64,000 bases of DNA, taken from positions 1-64,000 of the forward strand of contig CANJIM010000003.1 of assembly GCA_947474495.1 (NCBI GenBank), written 5' to 3'. Below the pieces are notes generated by a model. That model ran no database searches, was not told the DNA's origin, and saw only the letters and a list, made by a program, of their open reading frames with translations. The position numbers and the translations under genes are program-made. The stretch's first letter is position 1, and the number at the start of each line of letters is the position of its first letter. Positions 27,099 to 35,503 of this stretch are shown here, in pieces. The stretch comes from Rhodospirillaceae bacterium (GTDB taxonomy: Bacteria > Pseudomonadota > Alphaproteobacteria > SMXQ01).

Positions 27099-27983
27099 TC
27101 AGCTCCGCATCCAGGCCGAGCCCCAAGAATTGAGCGTGCGCTGCTCGTGCGGCCACTCGCGGGTGTCCGTGTCGTGGTCGATATGCTCGATCTCGGCGGA
27201 GAACTCGAAGGCGTTGCCGTCGGGATCATTGAGCATGAAGAAGAGATTATTGCCGGGACCGTGACGCCCCGGACCCCAGCCGATCGGCAGATGCAGCGTT
27301 GCCAGATGGTCGGCCCAATCCCGGATGTCGTTCCACTGCGTGGTCTCGAAGCAGAAGTGGTCCAGCTTGCGCACGCGCGAGCGGAAACAGGCGAAGCTGT
27401 GATGCTCGTCGTCGGAGCGGAAGAAGGCGGCGGTGGTGTCGCCTTCGCCGTCCTTCACGCGGTCGGAGAGGCGAAAGCCGAGCGCCTTGGTGTAGAAGCC
27501 GATCATGGCTTCCATGTCTTCCGTCGTGACGACGACATGCTGCAGGCGGCCGGGAATTTTATCGGCAGTCGGCGCATCTGCAATGCGCGAGCCGATGCCG
27601 AAGGCGACGATGTTGCCATTGGGGTCGGCCACAGCGAAGGCGCCGTCGCCGAGTAGCGGGGTCGGCGCGGACAGGATGGCGATGTTCTGTTGTTCGAGAT
27701 GGGCGCGCAGCTTATCGAGGCGCGCGCGGTCGCCGAGCGCATAGGCGGCGTAGCCGAGCCTGCTGGCTTCGCCAGGGCCGACGACAATTCGCCGCTCAGC
27801 GCTGGCGAGCAGCTTGTCGCCGCCCGGAAGATCGCTGACGGCGCCGCCGAGAACCTTGCTGTAATAGTCGAGCAGGATGTCCGGCTGCGGACTGGTGATT
27901 TTCACATGGTCGAGGTGGGCGGGCCACATGGGCGAACGGCTTGTCATGGCGTCATCTATCATGCTGTGCTCTGGCACAGACAT
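27099..27983 (-). CDS. VOC-family extradiol dioxygenase-like protein
   Basis: A 294-residue protein with two glyoxalase/bleomycin-resistance (VOC) modules, the architecture of type I extradiol dioxygenases. The C-terminal module has the iron triad His149 (RLQHVVVTT), His209 (KLDHFCFET) and Glu260 (DGNAFEFSAE), so metal-dependent ring cleavage is plausible. The N-terminal module (LDHVKITSPQPDILLDYYSKVLGG) lacks the metal ligands, as usual. It is the first gene of the catabolic run. The ribosome-binding site is weak, and internal ATGs 21 and 36 bp downstream are possible starts. Confidence 0.87.
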   Translation of the reverse strand: MSVPEHSMIDDAMTSRSPMWPAHLDHVKITSPQPDILLDYYSKVLGGAVSDLPGGDKLLASAERRIVVGPGEASRLGYAAYALGDRARLDKLRAHLEQQNIAILSAPTPLLGDGAFAVADPNGNIVAFGIGSRIADAPTADKIPGRLQHVVVTTEDMEAMIGFYTKALGFRLSDRVKDGEGDTTAAFFRSDDEHHSFACFRSRVRKLDHFCFETTQWNDIRDWADHLATLHLPIGWGPGRHGPGNNLFFMLNDPDGNAFEFSAEIEHIDHDTDTREWPHEQRTLNSWGSAWMRS

Positions 27984-28134
27984 AGAAGAAAGCGGGCAGG
28001 GCGTCGATACTTATTCGGCGCCGCTTCGGGCAACAATCCTAGGCCGCTTTTAGTTTTTCGAAACAGGTACTTGCCGGCCCGCGATGGTATAGTTCCGAGG
28101 CGGCAAAACCTCCTATGAAAAAAGAGGAAGAGGC

Positions 28135-28560
28135 ATGGCTGGTGAGGATATGAAAACGCAGGTGCAGGCGCTGCAGAAGTCGCTGGCGCGCGAGCAATGC
28201 TATCTCTGCTGGATGCGGCCCAACGCGGATGCGCCGCCCATGCCGGTTTCGCCAGAAGAGATGCGGCTGGTCCATCACGCCTATCTGGTCGATCTCGAGC
28301 GGCGCGGCCTGCTGTTCGGCGCCGGTCCTTTCGTCGACGAGACCGGTCAGCGCCATGGCGCTGGCTTGCTGATCATTCGCGCCAAGAGCCGGGCGGAGGC
28401 GGAAGCGATTGCGTTCGCCGAGCCTTACACCAAGGCTGGTCAGCGGCTGATGGAGTTGACGCCCTGGCAGCGCAACGAGGGCGTGGTCAACATGAGCCTC
28501 CGCTTCGCCGACGGCGCCCTCGAGCTCGACGGCCGCAGATATAAACTCACACCTGCCTAA
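28135..28560 (+). CDS. YciI-like family protein
   Basis: A 141-residue protein with the small ferredoxin-like YciI fold. The core HHAYLVDLERRGLLFGAGPFVD, GAGLLIIRAKSRAEAEAIAFAEPYTKAGQRLMEL and TPWQRNEG pattern is diagnostic. A short extra N-terminus (residues 1-25) and a C-terminal strand pair are added. YciI-like proteins include chloromuconolactone dehalogenase-type enzymes, but most are uncharacterised. A GAGGAAGAGG ribosome-binding site precedes the ATG. Its stop overlaps the convergent dadA stop by four bases. Confidence 0.88.
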   Translation: MAGEDMKTQVQALQKSLAREQCYLCWMRPNADAPPMPVSPEEMRLVHHAYLVDLERRGLLFGAGPFVDETGQRHGAGLLIIRAKSRAEAEAIAFAEPYTKAGQRLMELTPWQRNEGVVNMSLRFADGALELDGRRYKLTPA

Positions 28561-29813
28561 TTGAAGCGCGCGGCGGTCAAGCCGCCGATCTCCACCGCTG
28601 GGGCGACTCCGCTGACCAGATCGGCGCAGACGCGGCCCGAGGCGGCGGCGAGCGTCCAGCCAAGCGTGCCATGTCCGGTGTTCAGCGTCAGATTGCGGAA
28701 CGGGGTCTTGCCGATGATCGGCGCGCCGTCCGGCGTCAGCGGCCGCAGACCCGTCCAAAACTCGGCGCGATCGAAATCGCCGGCATTGGGGAACAGTTCA
28801 CGCACGGTGGCGACGATGCCTTCGGCGCGGCCCGGGGTGAGGGCCGTGTTGTAGCCGGCGAATTCGGCGGTGCCGGCGATGCGCAGGCGCTGGCCGAGAC
28901 GGCTGTAAACCAGCTTCACGGCGTCGTCGGTGATGCTGATGCGGGGGGCGCGATGCTCGTTGCCGACCGGCAGGGTGACCGAGTAGCCCTTGGCGGGATA
29001 GACCGGAATTTTCATGCCGATCGGCGCCAGCAGCTTCGTCGAGTGGCTGCCGAGCGCCATGACATAGGCGTTCGCCGTCACCATGCCGCGATTGGTCATC
29101 ACGCCGGTGATGCGGTCCGACATGGTCGAGAGGCGGATGATTTCCGTGTCGTAGAGGAAGCGCACGCCCATGCGGGCGCAAACCTCGGCGAGGCGCGCCG
29201 TGTAGAGATGCGCGTCGCCGCAGGAATCGTCGGGACTGTAGAGGCCGCCAGTGATGCGCGCCTGGTCGCCGTCGAGTGCATCGTCGATGGCGATGCATTC
29301 GTCGGTCGTCTTGGGCTCCAGGCGGCAGCCGAGGGCGCTCAGCCATTCGCCGTCGCGCTTGGCGCGCTCCAGACTTTTCTGGTCGCGGAAGATCTGCAGG
29401 ATGCCGCCGCGGTTATGATCGAACTGGATGCCGGTCTCGCCGACGATCTCGGCCATCATGTCGCGCGAGTAGAGCGCGAGGCGGAGGATCTTCTCGGCAT
29501 TGGCGCGGGTCCGGCCTGGCAGGCAGTTGCGCAGGAAGCTCATGCCCCAGCGCCACAGGGCGGCCTCCGCCTTGAGCGGATGAAAGACGAGCGGCGCGTT
29601 GCTGCGCCCAAGCCACCTGCCGAGCAGAAATGGCGTATGCGGATTGGCCCAGGGGATCGATTGGCCGGCGGAAAGCTGGCCGCCATTGGCGAAGCTTGTA
29701 TCGAGGCCGGCGCCGGCCTTGCGCTCGACGACGGTCACGTCGTGGCCGGCGCGCGCCAGGAAATAAGCGGTGCTGACGCCGAGCAGGCCGCCGCCGAGAA
29801 TAAGCGTTTTCAA
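28557..29813 (-). CDS. dadA: D-amino acid dehydrogenase small subunit-like FAD enzyme
   Basis: A 418-residue flavoprotein of the DAO superfamily that oxidatively deaminates D-amino acids, passing electrons to the respiratory chain. It starts MKTLILGGGLLGVSTAYFLARAGHDVTVVER, the FAD-binding fold, followed by DTSFANGGQLSAG, a signature of DadA. The C-terminal block PLTPDGAPIIGKTPFRNLTLNTGHGTLGWTLAAASGR is also diagnostic. The start is TTG with AAGGA 8 bp upstream; an ATG 27 bp earlier is possible, and the far upstream codons are not. The alanine racemase gene often paired with dadA is absent here. Confidence 0.92.
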   Translation of the reverse strand: MKTLILGGGLLGVSTAYFLARAGHDVTVVERKAGAGLDTSFANGGQLSAGQSIPWANPHTPFLLGRWLGRSNAPLVFHPLKAEAALWRWGMSFLRNCLPGRTRANAEKILRLALYSRDMMAEIVGETGIQFDHNRGGILQIFRDQKSLERAKRDGEWLSALGCRLEPKTTDECIAIDDALDGDQARITGGLYSPDDSCGDAHLYTARLAEVCARMGVRFLYDTEIIRLSTMSDRITGVMTNRGMVTANAYVMALGSHSTKLLAPIGMKIPVYPAKGYSVTLPVGNEHRAPRISITDDAVKLVYSRLGQRLRIAGTAEFAGYNTALTPGRAEGIVATVRELFPNAGDFDRAEFWTGLRPLTPDGAPIIGKTPFRNLTLNTGHGTLGWTLAAASGRVCADLVSGVAPAVEIGGLTAARFN

Positions 29814-29980
29814 ACTGTTGGTCCTTCGTGGCGGGGTCATCTCCGCCGGAGAATTATAGCCCCATGTGGCCCGCCACAAACCGGGAAAAAAAGAAAAGCT
29901 CATTTCCCGGCATGACTGGCAGATGGGACAGGCCCGCAGCGTCTCGCTATCTTGGCGAAAGGTTTCATTCCGAGGATGCG

Positions 29981-31519
29981 ATGACGCACAGGCCAATCCC
30001 CCCAAGCCCCCAGATTGGATGCGAGCTGCTCAGCGTGTCGGAAATGATGCGGGCCGATGGCTTTGCGGTCAGTGCCGGAGTTCCCAGCGCGCAATTGATG
30101 GAATCGGCAGGCAAAGCTGTTGCCGAGGCGGTTCGGGCACGCTGGTCGCGCCGTAAGGTCCTGGTTTTGGCGGGGCCCGGCAACAATGGCGGCGACGGCT
30201 TCGTCGCCGCGCGTCACCTTGCTGGTGACGGCTGGGATGTCCGCGTCGCGTTGCTCGGCGAGCGCGGCAACCTGAAAGGCGACGCGGCACATCACGCCGC
30301 GTTGTGGACCGGCGATGTCGTTGCGTTATCGCCGGACGTCCTGCAGGACGGTGAACTGGTCATCGACGCCTTGTTCGGCGCCGGGCTGAGCCGTCCCTTG
30401 AGCGGCGTGGCGGCGGCCGTCGTCGGCCAATTGTTGGCGCGCCGGTTGCCCTGCCTCGCCATCGATCTGCCGAGCGGCTTAGCGGGCGATACGGGAGCGC
30501 CGCTCGGTGAGGCGGTTGTGCGCGCCGAGGCGACAGTGACGTTCTTTCGTAAGAAGCCGGCGCATCTGTTGTGGCCCGGGCGTGGGTTTTGCGGCGAGGT
30601 GATCGTCGCCGATATCGGCATTCCCGAAACGGCGATAGCCGCGCTGGCACCCCAGGCCTTCGAGAATCTGCCGGCTTTGTGGCGTCCGCAATTTCCCCAA
30701 CCGGGACCGGCCGATCACAAATATACACGCGGCCATCTCGTGGTGGTCGGCGGCGCGGCGATGACCGGGGCGGCACGGCTGACGGCGCGCGCCGGCCAGC
30801 GCGCCGGAGCCGGGATGGTGACCGTGGCCTGTCCGCCCGAGGCGGCGGCGATTTATGCGGCAGATTTATTGTCGGCGGTGGTCGCGCCGGTCGCCGATCT
30901 CGCCGCCTTTATAAAATTGATCGAGACTCGTCGCGCCGCCGCCGCGGTGGTCGGGCCGGGTAACGGCGTTGGCGAGACGACGCGCGCCCATACGCTGGCC
31001 GTGCTCGCCGCCGGCCTGCCCTGTGTGCTCGACGCCGATGCGCTGAGCACTTTCGCGGTCAGCCGGCCGCAGGGGCCGGGCGAACTGTTCGCGGCGATCG
31101 CGACATCGCCCCATCAAACTTTCGGCGGCGGCTGCGTGCTCACGCCCCATGACGGCGAGTTCACCCGCCTGTTTCACGATATCGATCCGGCGGCCGACAA
31201 GCTGACGCGGGCCCGCGCCGCTGCGCAGGCATCGGGCGGGGTGATTGTGCTGAAGGGCTATGACACGGTGATTGCCGCGCCAGACGGCCGTGCGGCGATC
31301 AACGCTAACGCCCCGCCGACGCTTGCCACGGCGGGAGCAGGCGACGTGTTGGCCGGTTTGGCGGGTGGGCTGCTCGCCCAGAAGATGCCGGCGTTCGAGG
31401 CCGCCTGCGCCGCCGTCTGGCTGCAAGGGGCGGCGGCCAGCGCCTTCGGTCCCGGCCTTATCGCCGATGATCTGCCTGCGGTAATTCCCTTGGTATTACG
31501 GGGCTTTCTCGAGAATTAG
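29981..31519 (+). CDS. nnrD: Bifunctional NAD(P)H-hydrate epimerase/ADP-dependent dehydratase
   Basis: A 512-residue two-domain repair enzyme for hydrated nicotinamide cofactors. The N-terminal YjeF_N epimerase domain (about 15-215) carries LVLAGPGNNGGDGFVAARHL and DALFGAGLSRPL. The C-terminal ribokinase-like domain (about 230-510) carries HKYTRGHLVVVGGAAMTGAARL, the VGPGNG loop, TPHDGEF and the ATAGAGDVLAGLAGGLL catalytic motif. ATG at 29981 has GAGG 5 bp before it; the 51 in-frame codons upstream overlap the dadA leader and show no conservation. In related genomes the gene is often next to glnB; here it is about 14 kb away. Confidence 0.95.
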   Translation: MTHRPIPPSPQIGCELLSVSEMMRADGFAVSAGVPSAQLMESAGKAVAEAVRARWSRRKVLVLAGPGNNGGDGFVAARHLAGDGWDVRVALLGERGNLKGDAAHHAALWTGDVVALSPDVLQDGELVIDALFGAGLSRPLSGVAAAVVGQLLARRLPCLAIDLPSGLAGDTGAPLGEAVVRAEATVTFFRKKPAHLLWPGRGFCGEVIVADIGIPETAIAALAPQAFENLPALWRPQFPQPGPADHKYTRGHLVVVGGAAMTGAARLTARAGQRAGAGMVTVACPPEAAAIYAADLLSAVVAPVADLAAFIKLIETRRAAAAVVGPGNGVGETTRAHTLAVLAAGLPCVLDADALSTFAVSRPQGPGELFAAIATSPHQTFGGGCVLTPHDGEFTRLFHDIDPAADKLTRARAAAQASGGVIVLKGYDTVIAAPDGRAAINANAPPTLATAGAGDVLAGLAGGLLAQKMPAFEAACAAVWLQGAAASAFGPGLIADDLPAVIPLVLRGFLEN

Positions 31520-31638
31520 CCTTACGGCCGGCCGGCTTGCCTGTGGATAAAACGGTGCAAACTCTGTAGGTAACATTGGATTTTAACTTAATTTGACGGT
31601 AGAAGACGTTGTTATTACGGCCTCTTTTCTATTCTCCA

Positions 31639-31653
31639 TTAACCCGTCGTTAA
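31639..31653. promoter_or_regulatory. CtrA-type motif TTAA-N7-TTAA
   Basis: TTAA-CCCGTCG-TTAA is followed by AC-rich bases, a perfect full CtrA box, 64-78 bp upstream of the 86-residue gene in an AT-rich promoter-like region. CtrA control of that gene is inferred. Confidence 0.55.
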
Positions 31654-31716
31654 ACCTTCTCCGTTACCGATGTAGTTCTAGGCAGTTGCCTTGAATCCAG
31701 GGGGCATCGTTCGAAG

Positions 31717-31977
31717 ATGTTGGCCAAACTTTTCAAACGAGACGAACCGGCAATCGAAAAAGGTTGCGTCTATCGGCGTGTGCGCATGGATCGCACGGTC
31801 GAGACGGCGAAGGTGATCAGTCTCTACAAAGACTCTTTCGGCATCCCGCATGTGCGCTATCAGGTCGTATTCGGCCGCGTCGATGGCGTGCCGCATCACG
31901 ACGGCCAGCGTATGCTGTCGGTGGACGCCTTCATTCAGCAATATGGCGAACGCATCGTTCGGGCCACGACCCACTAA
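31717..31977 (+). CDS. Conserved small protein of unknown function
   Basis: An 86-residue soluble protein beginning MLAKLFKRDEPAIEKGCVYRRVRMDRTVETAKVISLYKDSFGIPHVRYQVVF. It looks like a compact beta-rich domain (alternating hydrophobic strands) with one cysteine, no signal peptide and no membrane segment. Small proteins with this kind of VETAKVxxLYKDSxGIPHVRY start seem to be common in alphaproteobacteria, but I know no function. It has a CtrA-type box upstream and a terminator downstream, so it is a monocistronic and possibly cell-cycle-controlled gene. Confidence 0.75.
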   Translation: MLAKLFKRDEPAIEKGCVYRRVRMDRTVETAKVISLYKDSFGIPHVRYQVVFGRVDGVPHHDGQRMLSVDAFIQQYGERIVRATTH

Positions 31978-32000
31978 CAGCGCGTGCCATAAGCCTTTCG

Positions 32001-32030
32001 AAGCCGCCGGCCTGCGCCGCGCGGCTTTTT
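32001..32030 (+). terminator. Terminator of the 86-residue gene
   Basis: Stem AAGCCGC/GCGGCTT with a 13-base loop and a T5 tail, 23 bp after the stop codon. Confidence 0.7.
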
Positions 32031-32121
32031 CATTTTCGTTTCCCGTCTAAAAATGCTGTAAAGCCAGCCTGGTTCGCTTTGGGTCGCGCCGTCGGGGGTG
32101 CTTCGGTTCGAGTAGGCTGCG

Positions 32122-32478
32122 ATGAAGTTCAAATGTACTTGCGACGAGGCGCGCGCCGAGCATGTCCGGTCGCGGTTGCTCCGCATGGCTCTGCCGTATT
32201 GTTTCTATCTCAAGCTTTTGAACCGGCCGATCTTCGAATTCGATAGCGAAGACGACATGATGCGCGCGGTGATGGCGACCGATGGCCAGTTGATGATGCT
32301 GAGCTCCCATGTGCCGCCCCGCGCCAAGGAGAAGCTCAGCTTGACGCCCGGCGAGTCTTCACGAATGCCGGAGGACGCGATCGTGCGGCGCAAAGGATCA
32401 CTGTTCGCCGGGGCGCCGTCCGGCGCCAGTCTGCGGCCGGCTCATCTGGCCAAGCGGGTGCCGGCCAAACGGGCTTGA
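32122..32478 (+). CDS. Hypothetical protein
   Basis: An 118-residue basic protein without recognisable domain. It has two cysteines at the N-terminus (KFKCTCDE), a central acidic EFDSEDDMM stretch and a basic C-terminus ending LAKRVPAKRA. AGTAGG lies upstream of the ATG. Codon use is like that of its neighbours and no overlapping gene is more credible, so it may be real, but support is weak. The following 200 bp before tRNA-Leu hold no clear feature. Confidence 0.45.
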   Translation: MKFKCTCDEARAEHVRSRLLRMALPYCFYLKLLNRPIFEFDSEDDMMRAVMATDGQLMMLSSHVPPRAKEKLSLTPGESSRMPEDAIVRRKGSLFAGAPSGASLRPAHLAKRVPAKRA

Positions 32479-32692
32479 GGCTGCCCAGCGCCCATAAAGC
32501 TGCCAAGCCCTTGCAAACGTTCCGTTGCGGCACGATCTATGGCCCGTTGGGCCCCACCGGACGGCGGCTTTCTCCTGTTTCCCAAATACGGCTCGGGTGC
32601 TATAGAAACCGCCTTTCGGGTCAAGGCGATCTCGTGGTTACCCGCGGTTCCCGTCGTCGAGGCGGGGTTCTTGCCGCCGGACGCCGCACGGG

Positions 32693-32776
<84 letters not shown>

Positions 32777-32851
32777 AACGAACGCTAGCAGTCCACTTCA
32801 AGCGCGCCGGTTCCGACGCGGGTAAAAACCAAGAACGACAGGACGATTTCC

Positions 32852-34315
32852 ATGCAGGTTACTGAAACGGCGAGCGAAGGGCTCAAGCGGGAATTTCTCA
32901 TCCGCATCCCCGCCTCGGACATCGAGACGAAGCTCAATACCCGCCTCCAGGAAATGAGCACGAAGGTGAAGCAGCCCGGCTTCCGTCCGGGCAAGGTGCC
33001 GATGGCCCTGCTGAAGAAGCAGTACGGTCCGTCGCTCATGGGCGAAATCCTCGAGCTCGCTGTCAGCGAAGGCACGCGCGACGCGCTCAACGACAAGGGC
33101 CTGCGTCCGGCCATGCAGCCGAAGATCGAGATCAAGTCGTTCGAAGAGGGCGGCGATCTGGAATATGCCGTTGCCGTCGAGCTGATCCCGGAGATCAAGC
33201 CGTTGGCCTTCGGCGACATTAAAGTCGAGAAGCCGACCGTTGCGATCGACGACAAGGCGATCGACGAAGCCGCGCAGCGTCTCCTGGAAAACAACCGCAT
33301 CTTCGAGAAGACCGACGATGCCAGCCGCGCCGCGACGAAGGAAGACCAGTTGCTGGTCGACTTCATCGGCCGCGTCGGCGGCACGGCGTTCGATGGCGGC
33401 ACCGCCAAGGACTTCGAAGTCGCCATGGATTCGGCAGGCTTCATTCCCGGCTTCATTGAGCAGATGCACGGTTCCAAGGCCGGCGACAAGCTGACCGTGA
33501 AGGTGAAGTTCCCCGACGAGTACGGCAATGCCGATCTCGCGGGCAAGGACGCCGAGTTCGAAGTCGACGTGAAGGAAGTGCGCCTGCCCAAGGCCGCGAC
33601 GCTCGATGACGCCTTCGCCAAGAAGGTCGGCTTTGAGAGCCTCGCCGAGCTGAAGAAGGGCCTCAAGGAGCGCATGGAGCAGGAGTATGCTCAAGTCACG
33701 CGCATGCGCCTGAAGCGCAACCTGCTCGACAAGCTCGCCGACAAATGCGACTTCGAAATCCCCACCGGCTTGGTCGACAGCGAGTTCGCCGGCATTTGGC
33801 AGCAGATGACGGGCCAGGCACCGGAGCATAACGCCGAGACCTGCGATGATCCGACTCACGATCACAGCCATGCGGGCCACGATCACGCGGGTCATGATCA
33901 CGGCGATCACGAAGGCCACGACCATGGCCCGGCGACCGACGTGCTCAAGGATAAGACGCCGGAAGAGATCGAGAAGCTGAAGGCGGAGTACCGCACCATC
34001 GCCGAGCGCCGCGTGAAGCTCGGGCTGCTGCTGTCGGAGACCGGCCGCAGCAACAAGATCGAAATCTCGAAGGACGACCTGAATCGCGCGCTGCTCAACG
34101 AAGCTCGCCGGTTCCCCGGTCAAGAGCGGATGGTATTCGAGTTCTATCAGAAGAACCCGGACGCCCTCGAGCAGCTCCGCGCCCCTGTCTTCGAGGACAA
34201 AGTCATCGACTACATCCTCGAACTGGCCAAAGTCGAGGAGAAGACGGTGACCGCCGAAGAGTTGATGCGCGACCCGGACGACGAGAAAGACGACGTCGCC
34301 GGCGCCAAGAAGTAA
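32852..34315 (+). CDS. tig: Trigger factor with a His-rich insertion
   Basis: A 487-residue ribosome-associated chaperone and peptidyl-prolyl isomerase. It has the N-terminal ribosome-binding domain with the signature PGFRPGKVPMALLKKQYG (about 42-60), the FKBP-type domain (about 150-245, DQLLVDFIGRVGGTAFDGG) and the C-terminal chaperone arms. Trigger factors are usually 430-450 residues. The excess here is an insertion in the C-terminal domain, where residues 336-358 contain ten histidines in HDH, GHDH and GDH repeats flanked by acidic residues. Such a tract can bind Ni, Zn or Co. It leads the tig-clpP-clpX-lon cluster. Family assignment is certain; the role of the insert is unknown. Confidence 0.97.
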   Translation: MQVTETASEGLKREFLIRIPASDIETKLNTRLQEMSTKVKQPGFRPGKVPMALLKKQYGPSLMGEILELAVSEGTRDALNDKGLRPAMQPKIEIKSFEEGGDLEYAVAVELIPEIKPLAFGDIKVEKPTVAIDDKAIDEAAQRLLENNRIFEKTDDASRAATKEDQLLVDFIGRVGGTAFDGGTAKDFEVAMDSAGFIPGFIEQMHGSKAGDKLTVKVKFPDEYGNADLAGKDAEFEVDVKEVRLPKAATLDDAFAKKVGFESLAELKKGLKERMEQEYAQVTRMRLKRNLLDKLADKCDFEIPTGLVDSEFAGIWQQMTGQAPEHNAETCDDPTHDHSHAGHDHAGHDHGDHEGHDHGPATDVLKDKTPEEIEKLKAEYRTIAERRVKLGLLLSETGRSNKIEISKDDLNRALLNEARRFPGQERMVFEFYQKNPDALEQLRAPVFEDKVIDYILELAKVEEKTVTAEELMRDPDDEKDDVAGAKK

Positions 34316-34439
34316 GGCCTAACTGGTTTCTAACGCACCGCGCGGTAACGCCTTAACGGGCGTTTCGCGCGGGGCGCGAACCGGCTACTGTTGTCTCACT
34401 GTTTCCGTTTCCCCATTCGTTTGTGAAGGGCGGCGCCCG

Positions 34440-35078
34440 ATGCGAGATCCGATCGATACCTACATGAACTATCTCGTTCCCATGGTGGTCGAGCAGACCA
34501 ACCGCGGCGAGCGCTCCTACGACATTTACTCGCGCCTTCTCAAAGAGCGCATCATCTTCATGGTCGGCCCGGTCAATGACGCGGTGTCGAGCGTGATCTG
34601 CGCCCAGCTGCTGTTCCTCGAAGCCGAGAATCCGAACAAGGACATCTCGTACTACATCAACTCGCCGGGTGGCGTGGTCACGTCCGGCCTCGCGATCTAC
34701 GACACGATGCAGTACATCCGCCCCGACGTGGCGACGATCTGCATCGGCCAAGCGGCGTCGATGGGCTCGCTGTTGCTCGCAGCTGGCGCCGACGGCAAGC
34801 GCTTCGCGCTGCCGAATGCGCGTATCATGGTGCATCAGCCCTCGGGCGGCGCGCAGGGCCAAGCGACCGACATCGAAATTCAAGCGCGCGAAATTCTGTC
34901 GCTGCGGTCGCGCCTGAATGGCATCTACGTGAAGCACACCAAGCAGCCTCTCGATGTGATCGAGAAGGCGATGGAGCGCGATAAGTTCATGAATCCGGAA
35001 GAGGCGCAGGCTTTCGGCCTCATCGACGAAGTGTTCGTGAAGCGTCCGGCGAGCGAAAAAGTCGAGATGACCCGCTAA
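34440..35078 (+). CDS. clpP: ATP-dependent Clp protease proteolytic subunit
   Basis: A 212-residue serine protease that assembles into a double-heptamer barrel and degrades substrates delivered by ClpX or ClpA. The catalytic triad is Ser107 ([11 protein letters not shown]), His132 (MVHQPSGG) and Asp181 ([11 protein letters not shown]). The start [34 protein letters not shown] agrees with alphaproteobacterial ClpP, which have a short propeptide. It lies 124 bp after tig and 425 bp before clpX; the long gap suggests separate control of clpX. Confidence 0.97.
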   Translation: MRDPIDTYMNYLVPMVVEQTNRGERSYDIYSRLLKERIIFMVGPVNDAVSSVICAQLLFLEAENPNKDISYYINSPGGVVTSGLAIYDTMQYIRPDVATICIGQAASMGSLLLAAGADGKRFALPNARIMVHQPSGGAQGQATDIEIQAREILSLRSRLNGIYVKHTKQPLDVIEKAMERDKFMNPEEAQAFGLIDEVFVKRPASEKVEMTR

Positions 35079-35503
35079 GCTGCGGTTTCGCGAAGCAATA
35101 CCGAGCGGCCGTTTGCGAAACGGCGAAGGCAACAGAGACGGGCAGGGCCAGATCATGGTTCTGCCCGTCACCGTCTCTGGATCGATCATCGCGGCGTAAG
35201 CCACTGAATCAGTGCGGATTTTTCCAGAGACAGCGAGTTAACTCGATTTTAGGCCGGATCCTGTCACTCTGCGTATGAAGCTCGCCGGCTTTATTCGGCG
35301 GCATGTCATCCCATATAGAGTGATGGTTCATGTGTGCGCTTCACGCCGTTGATGACGACAGGGACGCGAAATTCGATGGAGGGTTATCTGCCTATCGCCG
35401 CCGTCGGGTCGCCTGACACCATATTTAGTATTTAGTTGTGCGTAGCGGACCCTGTGTCTAACATGCGTATAGAGGCCAACTCTTTGGCCGAGATGGAGCG
35501 ACC
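35079..35503. other. clpP-clpX intergenic region
   Basis: 425 bp without a gene. It contains a long hairpin at 35137-35169, the perfect 12-bp palindrome CGAGTTAACTCG at 35234-35245, and presumably the clpX promoter. No clear heat-shock sigma motif was identified. Confidence 0.5.
35137..35169 (+). terminator. Hairpin after clpP
   Basis: GACGGGCAGGGCCA and TGGTTCTGCCCGTC pair over 14 bp with one G-T pair, loop GATCA. There is no T-run, so it is a possible factor-dependent terminator or 3' stabilising structure. Confidence 0.5.

Noticed and set aside
34347-34364. AACGCC/GGCGTT hairpin after tig as a terminator
   Set aside because: Short stem with little T-tract, and the clpP gene follows closely; not supported.
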